Made by a program: the position numbers and the translations under genes
The notes under the pieces: generated by a model
Seen by the model: only the letters and a program-made list of their open reading frames with translations
Databases searched by the model: none
What the model was told of the DNA's origin: nothing
Source of the DNA: Streptomyces sp. GQFP
GTDB lineage: Bacteria > Actinomycetota > Actinomycetes > Streptomycetales > Streptomycetaceae
Assembly (NCBI RefSeq): GCF_021545335.1
Contig: NZ_CP089312.1
Coordinates: 5,270,001-5,334,000 of the forward strand
Length of the DNA: 64,000 nt
Direction: 5' to 3'
In this document: one piece after another, positions 31,761-39,979 of the stretch
How the letters are laid out: the number at the start of each line of letters is the position of its first letter
How positions within the stretch are numbered: the stretch's first letter is position 1

Positions 31761-32542
31761 GAGACATGAACCTTCTGGCAGGCCAGGTCGCCCTTGTCAC
31801 CGGGGGCGGTGGCGGGATCGGGCGCGGGATCGCGTTGCGGTTCGCGGCGGAGGGGGCCGCCGTCGCCGTGCACTGCCGGACGTCGGACGAGGGTGCGCGG
31901 GACGTGGTCGCGCGGATCGGGGCGTCGGGCGGGCGGGCCGTCGTACTGCGGGGGGATCTCGGCGACGAGGACGAGTGCCGGCGGGTCGTGCGGGAGGCCG
32001 CCGAGTGGGGTGACGGGCGGCTGGACGCGCTGGTCAACAACGCGGGTGTGCAGCCGGTACAGGAGCTGGCCGGGATGACGGTCGCGGACTGGCGGGCGGT
32101 CGTCGACACGAACGTTCTGAGTGTCTTCGCCTGTACGCAGGCCGCGGCGGACATCATGCGCGGGAACGACGGTGGGGGGAGCGGTGGCGGGAGTGTTACG
32201 CACATCGCGTCCATCGAGGCAGCGCATCCGGCGGCCGGGCATGCGCATTACTGCGCTTCCAAGGCGGCCGTGGTGATGCACGCCCGGTCGGCGGCGCTCG
32301 AGTACGGGCCGTACGGGATCCGCGTCAACAGCGTCTCGCCCGGGCTCGTCGACCGGGAAGGGCTGGCGGACGACTGGCCGGAGGGGGTGCGGCGCTGGCA
32401 ACAGGCGGTGCCCGTAGGGAGGTTGGGGCGGGCTGAGGACGTCGGTGACGCGTGTGTGTTCCTCGCGTCGCGGCTGGCGTCCTGGGTCAGCGGGCACGAC
32501 CTGGTCGTGGACGGAGGGATGTCCGCGCGTCCCACGTGGTGA
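31757..32542 (+). CDS. SDR-family oxidoreductase
   Basis: 261 residues from ATG 31757 (ATGA with the cupin stop). Cofactor motif TGGGGGIGRG (residues 15-24), NNAG at 94-97, catalytic Ser 152, Tyr 165 and Lys 169 (HYCASKAA), and the typical end FLASRLASWVSGHDLVVDGG. NAD(P)-dependent alcohol/ketone chemistry, substrate unknown. Third gene of the iron-box operon; the next gene begins 96 bp further on and looks separate. Confidence 0.9.
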   Translation: MRDMNLLAGQVALVTGGGGGIGRGIALRFAAEGAAVAVHCRTSDEGARDVVARIGASGGRAVVLRGDLGDEDECRRVVREAAEWGDGRLDALVNNAGVQPVQELAGMTVADWRAVVDTNVLSVFACTQAAADIMRGNDGGGSGGGSVTHIASIEAAHPAAGHAHYCASKAAVVMHARSAALEYGPYGIRVNSVSPGLVDREGLADDWPEGVRRWQQAVPVGRLGRAEDVGDACVFLASRLASWVSGHDLVVDGGMSARPTW

Positions 32543-32638
32543 AGGCCACGGTGAATCCCGTGTCGGCCCGGTGAGCGGGGCGTCAGGATCGTCCGTACGT
32601 ATACGAGAGCCGGATTGTCCCGGAGACGGAGAAGGTAC

Positions 32639-34630
32639 GTGGGCCGACTACGGAACGAAGGGCGCGATGACCGACGAGCCGCAGGAGGCGAACATCCAGG
32701 GATCGACGGGTTCAACGGGTTCAACGGGTTCAACAGAGGCGGAAGCCGGGGGATCCGGGGCGCCCGGGGACTTCAAAGGGTGGTGCTGCTGGGCACCATG
32801 CTGGTCCTGTTCGTCCTCGTCGGCGGGGCGGGTACCGCGTCCGCGCACGCCGCTCTCCGAGACAGCGACCCCCGTGACGGAAGCGTCCTCGAGTCCGCGC
32901 CCCGACAGGTCACCCTGACCTTCACCGAGGCCGTCGGTCTGCTCGACGACTCCTTCCGTGTCTTCGACCCTGACAGCCGGCGCGTCAGCACCGGCGAGGC
33001 CGAGCATGTGAAGGGGAGTTCCGACGCGGTGCGCGTGAGCCTGCCCGAGGGTCTCGGCGAGGGCACGTTCACCGTGGCCTGGCGGGTCGTCTCGGCGGAC
33101 AGTCACCCCATCTCGGGCGCCTTCACCTTCTCCATCGGTGAACCCTCCGCGACCTCGGCCACGATCGACACCGGTCCCGTCGAGAACGCGGCCACCAGCG
33201 CCCTCTACGACATCGTCCGCTATCTGGCGTACGCGGCTCTGGCACTGCTCGTCGGCACGGTCGTGTTCGTTCTGTTCTGCCGGCCGGCCGGCACGGACCC
33301 TCTGCGCAAGCTGGTCCTGACGGGCTGGTGGACCCTCCTCGTGTCCAGCGTCGCCCTGCTCCTGCTGCGCGGCCCGTACGAGGCGGGCACCGCCCCGGCC
33401 ACCGCCTTCGACCTGTCGACCCTGGAACGCACCGCGAGCAGCAGGCCGGGCCTGGCACTCCTCGCCCGGATCGTTCTGCTGGCGGCAACGGCGGTACTGC
33501 TGACGGTGGTTGTACGTCGGCGGCAGCGTGACGGGGAGCGTGACGGGGACAGTGGCAAGCCGGTCCTCCTCGCCGCCGGTGGCGTGCTCGCCGTCGGGCT
33601 CACGCTGACCTGGGCCGCCGCCGAACACGCGTCGGCCGGTATCCAGGTGCCGGTCGCGATGACGTCCTCGGTGCTGCATCTGCTCGCCATGGCAGCCTGG
33701 TTGGGCGGCCTCGCGGCCCTGCTCACCAGCCTCCAGGCGGCGGAGCCGCTCCCCACGTCCACCGTCGCCCGCTTCTCCAAGCTGGCCTTCGTCTCCGTGA
33801 CCGTCCTGACCGTCACCGGCGTCTACCAGTCCTGGCGCGGCCTCGGCTCCTGGGACGCGTTCACCGACACGTCGTACGGGCGCATCCTGATCGCCAAGCT
33901 GTGCGCGGTGGTGTTCCTGCTGGTGGCGGCCGGGTTCTCGCGCCGCTGGACAGGGCAGTTGCTGGTGCCGGTGGCGACGGAGGCGGCGGAGGTCGCCGAG
34001 GTCGCCGAGGCGAAGGTCGTGGAACGGGTGCCTGAGACGGTCGGTGCTCGGGTGACTTCGTCCGGCGGCGACGGAGGCGGCAACGACGCAACCGATGGCG
34101 TAAGCGCGGAGAGCCCCTCCGCCCCCTCCGACCCCTACCGTCGTCGGCTCCGGCGTTCCGTGCTGGCCGAAGTGGCTGTCGGGATCGCGGTGTTGGTGAT
34201 CACGACGATTCTCACGGCCACCCTGCCGGGGCGGGCCGCCGCCGAGGCTGCGGAGGCCGCCCAGGACGCGCCCGCGCCCGGGGTGATCAACGCGTCCACG
34301 ACGACGATCCCCTTCGACGTCGGTACGCCGGGCGGACACGGCAAGGTGCAGGTCACCCTCGAACCGGCCCGGGTCGGGGAGAACAGCGTGCAGGCCGTGG
34401 TGTTCGGGCCCGACGACGGTTTCGCGATCGTCCCCGAACTCCGGATCTCCTTCTCCCTCCCCAGCAAGGACATCGGCCCGCTCAACGCCGAGGTCACCGA
34501 CCTGGGCGGCTACTGGGGCACCAACACCCTTCAGCTGCCGATCGCCGGAACCTGGACCATGAAGGTGACGATCCGGACCTCGGACGTCGACCAGGTGAGC
34601 GTGTCCCGGAAGGTGAAGATCAGTCCCTGA
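32639..34630 (+). CDS. CopC-CopD copper protein with C-terminal YcnJ/FixH-like domain
   Basis: 663 residues from GTG 32639 (GAGAAGG upstream; TTG 32615 possible). A signal sequence (LQRVVLLGTMLVLFVLVGGA) ends at ASA, leaving His as the first mature residue (HAALRDSDPRDGSVL), the copper ligand of CopC domains (to about residue 145, with SADSHPISGAFTF). Eight membrane segments of the CopD type follow, then an extracytoplasmic beta domain (GTPGGHGKVQVTLEPARVGE). Predicted to bind copper outside and import it. A run of three 9-bp repeats encodes FNGFNGFN in the leader. It is convergent with the restriction genes, overlapping by 11 bp. Confidence 0.85.
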   Translation: MGRLRNEGRDDRRAAGGEHPGIDGFNGFNGFNRGGSRGIRGARGLQRVVLLGTMLVLFVLVGGAGTASAHAALRDSDPRDGSVLESAPRQVTLTFTEAVGLLDDSFRVFDPDSRRVSTGEAEHVKGSSDAVRVSLPEGLGEGTFTVAWRVVSADSHPISGAFTFSIGEPSATSATIDTGPVENAATSALYDIVRYLAYAALALLVGTVVFVLFCRPAGTDPLRKLVLTGWWTLLVSSVALLLLRGPYEAGTAPATAFDLSTLERTASSRPGLALLARIVLLAATAVLLTVVVRRRQRDGERDGDSGKPVLLAAGGVLAVGLTLTWAAAEHASAGIQVPVAMTSSVLHLLAMAAWLGGLAALLTSLQAAEPLPTSTVARFSKLAFVSVTVLTVTGVYQSWRGLGSWDAFTDTSYGRILIAKLCAVVFLLVAAGFSRRWTGQLLVPVATEAAEVAEVAEAKVVERVPETVGARVTSSGGDGGGNDATDGVSAESPSAPSDPYRRRLRRSVLAEVAVGIAVLVITTILTATLPGRAAAEAAEAAQDAPAPGVINASTTTIPFDVGTPGGHGKVQVTLEPARVGENSVQAVVFGPDDGFAIVPELRISFSLPSKDIGPLNAEVTDLGGYWGTNTLQLPIAGTWTMKVTIRTSDVDQVSVSRKVKISP

Positions 34631-35837
34631 CCTGGGCGAGGAGGTCGGCGAGGGCGGTGACCGACGTGAGGATCTCGGCCGGTGGCCGGGCCAGGTCGAC
34701 CGCGTGGGTGGTGACGGTGATGCCGACGTTGCGGATCGGGTGGGGGACGGGGGCGTCGCCCCGCTGGGCCGCGTACACGAGGTGGCCGTGCGGGAGGGCC
34801 AACGCCGTGCAGTAGCTGAGCAGTTGGTACATGTGGTCGTGGGGCGGCGGTGCGGCGCCGAGGTCGATGTACTTGGCGTCCACGACGGTCAGGGGGCGTC
34901 CGGCGCGGTAGAGGACCAGGTCGGGGCGGATCCGGACGCGGGAGCTCACGTCCAAGTGGTGGCGCCGGTCCTGAGGTCGGACCCGTATCCGGTGCGGGAC
35001 CAGGGCGGCAGTCAGGGTGTCCGTGAGGAACCGCTCGAAGACCCGGGCCAGGTCGAGGACGAAGCCGTCGGTCGTCACGGGGGTGGGGCCTTCGTGCGGG
35101 GAGATGCCGCGGTCGGTGAGGATCAGCTCCGCCAGGCGCAGGGCGGGCGCGTAACGGGAGTTGAGGCGGGTCGGCGTCCAGGTGGGGAGCGGGGTGCCGG
35201 GGCGCAGGGGCGTGACCTCGGGGAGGCGTCCGGCCAGGTGGCGCAGGGTGCGGCGGGCCGTCTGCGTGACTCCGGGGAGGCGTTCCAGGCGGTGCAGCGC
35301 GGCCAGCAGGACGCGGTTCTCCGCGATGTCGGCCGTGAAGTCGTCGTAGCGGACGGCCACGGGGAGCGGCAGTCCCGTCCGGCGCAACTGGTCGGCGGTG
35401 CGGATCCGGCCGCGTACGACGGGGAGTTCGTCGTCGGTGACGCGGTAGCCGTGCAGGACGCCGGGGTCGAGGGCGCGGCGGGCGGCGCGGGCGTAGGCGT
35501 CGGCCAGGGCGGGGAGCAGGGCGTCGTCGGACGCCGACGCGGTGACCGGCTGGTCCTGCCAGGGGGTGCCCGGGGCGTGGGTGAGGAGGAACAGCAGCTG
35601 GGAGACGGGGAGTTTGGGGCGGATACGGAGTTCGACGGTGCCGTCGCCGCGTCCGAGCCGGATCAGGCCGACTCGCTGCCGGCCGGAGACACGCCAGCGT
35701 CCGCCGGGGCCGGGTGCCGGGGTGAGCCGGACGAGGTCCGTGCGATGGGCGAGGGTGGCGACCTGGGCGGGGCGCAGGGCGACCAGGACACCCCGGCCGG
35801 TCTCGGTGAGGGAGATGTGGTCGGTCGTGACGGCCAC
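34620..35837 (-). CDS. McrC-family nuclease subunit of a type IV-like restriction system
   Basis: 405 residues. The N-terminal half (ISLTETGRGVLVALRPAQVA, GRQRVGLIRLGRGDGTVELR) is the McrC beta part that contacts McrB. The C-terminal half is a PD-(D/E)xK nuclease: IRPDLVLYRAGRPLTVVDAK has the catalytic Asp and the DAK motif, preceded by RVFERFLTDTLTAAL. It is 4 bp downstream of the ATPase gene in the same direction. Together they should cleave DNA carrying modified bases, or phage DNA, in a GTP- or ATP-dependent way. Confidence 0.88.
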   Translation of the reverse strand: MAVTTDHISLTETGRGVLVALRPAQVATLAHRTDLVRLTPAPGPGGRWRVSGRQRVGLIRLGRGDGTVELRIRPKLPVSQLLFLLTHAPGTPWQDQPVTASASDDALLPALADAYARAARRALDPGVLHGYRVTDDELPVVRGRIRTADQLRRTGLPLPVAVRYDDFTADIAENRVLLAALHRLERLPGVTQTARRTLRHLAGRLPEVTPLRPGTPLPTWTPTRLNSRYAPALRLAELILTDRGISPHEGPTPVTTDGFVLDLARVFERFLTDTLTAALVPHRIRVRPQDRRHHLDVSSRVRIRPDLVLYRAGRPLTVVDAKYIDLGAAPPPHDHMYQLLSYCTALALPHGHLVYAAQRGDAPVPHPIRNVGITVTTHAVDLARPPAEILTSVTALADLLAQVRD

Positions 35838-35841
35838 CGGG

Positions 35842-38121
35842 TCACTCCGACGCGGAGGGTGGGGTGGGCAAGGTGGGCAGGGCGGCGTCGAGGGCGTCGA
35901 GCCCGTACTCCTCCTCGACGTCGACGCCCGTGCCGTACAGCTGGTCCTCCAGGAGGGGCAGGATCTGGGTGCTCCAGATCAGCTCCAGGCCGTCGGGGTC
36001 GGCTGCCTGGCGGTTCATCAGGTACGACGGTCCGATCGCCCGATCCGGGTCGCCCAGGCGGGAGTTGAGGGCGTCGAGGAGGTCGGCCGGGCGCTCGGGC
36101 AGGCTGTGGCGGTCCAGCCAGCGGCGCAGCAGACCGGCGACGGGCGGGCGGTCCGGGGAGAGCCTGCGGAAGGCGAACCGGCGGCGCATGGCCGCGTCCA
36201 CCAGGGCGATGGAACGGTCGGCGGTGTTCATCGTGCCGATGATGTAGACGTTCTTGGGCAGGTCGAACTGCTGCTCGGGCGAGTACTGGGTGATGATCGG
36301 CTCCTCCCGGTACTCCAGCAGGAAGTACAGCTCGCCGAAGACCTTGGCGAGGTGGGCCCGGTTGATCTCGTCGATGACCAGGACGTACGGGTTGGCCGGG
36401 TCCTGCCGGGCCCGGTCCACCAGCAGCTTGAACGGGCCCGGCACCACCTCGAAGACCACCGTGCCGCCGTCGCTCCTGACCGGGCGGAACCCCTCGAAGA
36501 AGTCCTCGTAGGTGTAGGAGGGGTGGAACTGCACCAGCCTCGTCCGGTCCGGCCCGGCCACGTGCTGGGCGAGGCGCCGGGCCAGGAAGGTCTTCCCGGT
36601 GCCGGGCGGGCCGTACAGGATGATCTGCTGCATCCGCTCCAGTTGGCGTGCGGTGTCCCGCAACCAGCCGACGGGCATGAGCAGTTCGCCCGCGAGGTCC
36701 TCGCCGACCGGCGGCAGCTCGATCGGGCGGGTCGCGTCGACCTTGAGCAGCTCCTCCTCGACGGCGTCGGTCAGGTCGGCGGCCTCGGCGAGTTCGGCGG
36801 CGACCGTGCTGATGTCGTAGACGGTGGGCGGGCGTTGGAGCTGGCTCTGCACCTGCTCGGGAAGGTCGGCGCGGTGCAGGGGGCGGGTGACGGTGGCCCA
36901 CTTGACCGAGCGGCGGCGGGCCCGGTCGGGGCCGTCGGAGAGGTCGTACCGGGCCGGGCCCTCGACCGTGCCGACGTGCACGTCGTCGGGGGTGACGGTG
37001 ACGACGACGTCCCCCTGCTTCATCTGCGAGAGGAACAGGTGGAGTTGGCTCGTAGTCTGGCCCCGGGCCTGTGCGGAGGCCTCCGGCATGGCACGGGAAA
37101 CGGCTTGCTGGATCGCGTACTTGGGTGAGCCGGCGGGGATCTCCGGCAGTTCCATGAACGAGGTCGAGCAGTATCCGTGCGCCAGCCAGTCCGGGATGTG
37201 GTTCTGCCCGTCGACATTGAACCCCCTTACCAGCCAGCCCTGTTGGCCGACCTGGGTCGCCCCGGGGCGCCAGTGGTCCAGCCAGGGATCGGCGAAGAAG
37301 TTCACCGGTTCCGCCGACTCCTCCTGCAACAGGCCGCGCAGGACGAGGAGGTCGCGGTCGTCGTCGCCGGTGGGGTCCGGGAGGCGGTCGCGGTAGCCGG
37401 TCAGGATGCGCCGCTTGCTCTGGGTACTGGCGATGGGGAGGAAGGTCTCGGGGAACAGGAGTGCCTGGAGGACGTGGACCTGGGCGCGGGCCTTGTTGTG
37501 GCCCATGGAGGTGAGGACGGCGCGGCATGTGTCGCGGAAGAGCCAGGGGTCTTCGAGTAGTTCGCGCCTCGCGTGGGGAGGGAGTGCCGTCAGCTCCTCC
37601 ACCAGCAGCACCAGGAACTGGAACTGCGCCCAGCGGTAGTTGAGGAAGGCCTGGCCACCGTTGATGAACCCGTTGAGCGGGGCGCCGAGTTCGGCCGGGA
37701 TGGCGATGTCCCGATGGGCCCAGGAGAGCACCTCGTTCAGGATCTCCCGTTTCCTCGGCACGCCTATCTGTTCCGGCTTCAGCGGTACGAGGTTGACGTA
37801 GAGGAGTTCCGCGGCGAGGACGATCGTCGCGTGAGGAGCGCCGGCCAGTTGCCGTTCGAGCTTCACGAGGAAGGTGTCTGAGGACTCGTCCGGCTGGTCG
37901 ACGAACCTGCGCCGCAGGTCGGTCGCCGTGTCGTACGTCCAGATGGTCAGCCCCGGGACGAAGGCGGAGCGGCCGTCGAGCAGCCCGCCCCGGAAGACGC
38001 GCCGGGCCGCACCGACGACAGGAGCCCCTTCAACTGTCGTGCCGTGTACGCCCGTTCGTGGCCCACGCTGCTCGATCACGTCCGATGTCCCCCAGTTCGC
38101 CCCGGCTCTCGCGCCGCTCAT
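35842..38121 (-). CDS. McrB-like AAA+ GTPase with N-terminal PUA/EVE-like region
   Basis: 759 residues from ATG 38121; an internal start is possible because the first part overlaps a decayed gene. Walker A GPPGTGKT at 504-511, LVIDEINRA at 582-590 and the McrB signature MNTADRSI at 631-638. Residues about 50-270 are helical; 295-440 look like a PUA/EVE fold (WLVRGFNVDGQNHIPDWLAH, GDVVVTVTPDDVHVGTVEG, RRRSVKWATVTRPLHRADLP), a reader of modified bases. It assembles as a ring that loads the McrC nuclease encoded next. Specificity cannot be read from sequence. Confidence 0.87.
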   Translation of the reverse strand: MSGARAGANWGTSDVIEQRGPRTGVHGTTVEGAPVVGAARRVFRGGLLDGRSAFVPGLTIWTYDTATDLRRRFVDQPDESSDTFLVKLERQLAGAPHATIVLAAELLYVNLVPLKPEQIGVPRKREILNEVLSWAHRDIAIPAELGAPLNGFINGGQAFLNYRWAQFQFLVLLVEELTALPPHARRELLEDPWLFRDTCRAVLTSMGHNKARAQVHVLQALLFPETFLPIASTQSKRRILTGYRDRLPDPTGDDDRDLLVLRGLLQEESAEPVNFFADPWLDHWRPGATQVGQQGWLVRGFNVDGQNHIPDWLAHGYCSTSFMELPEIPAGSPKYAIQQAVSRAMPEASAQARGQTTSQLHLFLSQMKQGDVVVTVTPDDVHVGTVEGPARYDLSDGPDRARRRSVKWATVTRPLHRADLPEQVQSQLQRPPTVYDISTVAAELAEAADLTDAVEEELLKVDATRPIELPPVGEDLAGELLMPVGWLRDTARQLERMQQIILYGPPGTGKTFLARRLAQHVAGPDRTRLVQFHPSYTYEDFFEGFRPVRSDGGTVVFEVVPGPFKLLVDRARQDPANPYVLVIDEINRAHLAKVFGELYFLLEYREEPIITQYSPEQQFDLPKNVYIIGTMNTADRSIALVDAAMRRRFAFRRLSPDRPPVAGLLRRWLDRHSLPERPADLLDALNSRLGDPDRAIGPSYLMNRQAADPDGLELIWSTQILPLLEDQLYGTGVDVEEEYGLDALDAALPTLPTPPSASE

Positions 38122-38610
38122 CGTAGGCGCCGCCCCGGAACCACACCGCCAGGACGATCGGATAGACCAGGTAGCCGAAGCGGGTGGCCGGTATCAGGCA
38201 CATCGCCAGGCCCAGGCCGACGGCCAGGCGGTCCGCCGCCGCCCGGACCGTGTGCGGCGGCCGGACCACGAGTGACGCGGCCACCGCGACGGCGCTCGCG
38301 ACCAGCAGCGCGACCGCGAGGACGAAGCCGCCGGGCACGTACTCCGCGAGCAGATGCCCGGGCAGCGGGCTCGTCGCCGGGGACTGGACGCTGCCCTTGC
38401 CCAGCGGGAACAGCACCACGTGCTCGACGAAGGCGTGGGGGCCGGCCGGCGCGACCGGTATGACAGCCGCCGCCGCTGTCAGGAGGGCGGTCGCCGTAGC
38501 CCGTACGGCCGTGCTGCGGCCCGCCGTGACGGCGATCAGGATCAGGGCGACGGGGAGGAGGGGCCAGGCGGCCCACTTCAGGGATGCCGCGGCGCCTATC
38601 GCCAGCCCGG

Positions 38611-38760
38611 CCGCGACCCCGGCCGCGACCCCGGCCCCGACCGCGACCCCGGCCGCGACCCCGGCCCCGACCGCGACCCCGGCCGCGACCCCGGCCCCGA
38701 CCGCGACCCCGGCCGCGACCCCGGCCCCGACCGCGACCCCGGCCGCGACCCCGGCCCCGA
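38611..38760 (-). repeat. Five perfect 30-bp tandem repeats
   Basis: Units at 38611, 38641, 38671, 38701 and 38731 are identical; each begins CCGCGACCCCGGCCGCGACC on the plus strand. In the broken glycosyltransferase they code for a ten-residue Val/Ala/Gly unit. A second set of short CCGGCACCGG and GGGTCC repeats follows to 38820. The number of units is likely to vary between strains. Confidence 0.95.
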
Positions 38761-38896
38761 CCCCGGCACCGGCACCGGCACCGGGTCCGGCACCGGCACC
38801 GGGTCCGGGTCCGGGTCCGGAATCGGCCTGGCCCGCCAGCGCCAGCCCCAGGCACATCAGCCCGATCACCGGCAGGTCGACCCCGCCGACGGCCAG

Positions 38897-38954
38897 GGCC
38901 TGTCCGGCGGATCAGGTCGGAGGAGAGCACCCGTACTGATCCGCCGGACAGGCC
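38897..38954. mobile_element. 58-bp MITE-like palindromic element with 4-bp target duplication
   Basis: Perfect 19-bp terminal inverted repeats (GGCCTGTCCGGCGGATCAG at 38897-38915; its complement at 38936-38954) enclose a 20-bp centre. The direct repeat CCAG flanks it at 38893-38896 and 38955-38958. Taking out the element and one CCAG (62 bp) restores the reading VALPLAVGGVDLPVIG across the join. It is too short to code for anything, so it would need a transposase supplied elsewhere. Confidence 0.85.
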
Positions 38955-39589
38955 CCAGGGGCAGGGCCACTGCCGGGAAGGAGACCAGCAGCGCCGTACG
39001 GGCCGCGCCGGCCGTCCGCCCCGTACGGGATCTGGTCGTCGCGTAGATGCAGGCCACGAAGGCCGCGCAGAACCACAGGCGGGCGTCCGTGAGCGGGGCC
39101 AGGGGCGTCGCCCAGGAGGGGCGTGGGGGAGGCCGAAGAGGGCCATGCCGGGCAGGTACGGGTTGTAGTCGTCCAGGGTGGTCGGGTGGGGCGGGTACGG
39201 GCTGCCCGTGTGCAGGAGCAGGGCGCCCGAGTGCTCGACGACCCCGACCTCGGACTGGGCCCCGCCGAGCACGATCAGCAGGGCCAGGGGGAGCAGTACC
39301 GCGCCGACGGTGGCCGTGCGCAGCGCCCGGCCCGTCCAGGGGCGCGGGGCACGGGCCGCCAGGATCGCCGCCGTGCCGTAGCCGAGGGCCGCGCAGACGC
39401 CCCACACGCGGTGCGGGGTCAGGGATGTGACCAGCGCCAGGCCGAGGGCGAAGGCGGCGCAGGCCAGGAGGTGGACGACGTCCCAGCGGACCGGGGCGCG
39501 GCGAGGGTTTTTCCGGCCGCTGGGGCCGCCGGGACGGGTGCCGTGGCGGTGGTCGTGGCGGGTGCCGTGGCGGTGGTCGTGCTGGGCAT

Positions 39590-39979
39590 GGGTGGGCTCC
39601 TGCCGGCTCCGGCTGACGGGTGAGGTGATCGCCTGGGGTGATCACCACCAATGTCCCTTCCGGACCGGCCCGCCCACCTCGCCGAAAGGTCACTGTTCGT
39701 GACCGGCGAGATGCGCTGCTCGACCGATCGGCCGAGGGAGTGAGCGGAGAGATGTGCGTGAGCTGTTTGCCGTCTATCTGTTAGCAAACCTTCTCGTTTT
39801 GATGTCCATCACGTTTCAGGAACGGAGGGCGTCAGCTCTTGACGCATGACAGGACATGGGGCTCTTATTGCCGCCACGATGTTTGGTCAAGTTGATTTCT
39901 GGTCGTTTTAGATCAGCATGGACCCAGCGTAGTCGTGACCTTGCTCCCCGTTTAGGGGAGTCTGTCCTCAGGAGCCGTC
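39590..39979. other. Intergenic region before the galactoside operon
   Basis: No gene is seen in these 390 bp between the divergent broken gene and the binding-protein gene. An inverted pair GGTGATC/GATCACC lies at 39624-39651. From about 39770 the DNA is AT-richer and probably contains the operon promoter, though no convincing -35/-10 pair was chosen. The hairpin CTCCCC-GTTTA-GGGGAG (39944-39960) lies ten bases before the AGGAG ribosome site and could affect translation. Confidence 0.5.

Larger units (their letters stand above)
38030..39589 (-). pseudogene. Broken GT87/DUF2029-like membrane glycosyltransferase
   Basis: Begins at ATG 39589 with a CAGGAG site. The membrane frame (WDVVHLLACAAFALGLALVT, VEHSGALLLHTGSPYPPHPT, YNPYLPGMALFGLPHA) only follows if one A is added at the A5 run (39508-39512). 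It shifts again at the C4 run 39118-39121 (PSWATPLAPLTDARLWFCAA) and is broken at 38897-38954 by a 58-bp palindromic element, after which it continues (VDLPVIGLMCLGLALA, then WAAWPLLPVALILIAV) to 38030. A 30-bp tandem repeat codes Gly/Val/Ala units inside it. Non-functional as it stands, unless the single-base lesions are sequencing errors. Confidence 0.75.

Noticed and set aside
28576..32542. Siderophore synthetase cluster around the iron box
   Set aside because: No NRPS or IucA/IucC-type synthetase, exporter or siderophore receptor is in the window.
32667..32900. ATG 32667 as the start of the copper protein
   Set aside because: It opens a different frame (MTDEPQEAN...) that runs off the CopC domain; the GTG at 32639 is in frame with the signal peptide.
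38611..38760. CRISPR-like array
   Set aside because: Units are contiguous with no unique spacers, and there are no cas genes.
38584..39168. Arg/Pro repeat frame on the plus strand
   Set aside because: It is the tandem repeat read on the wrong strand; no start region and no function.
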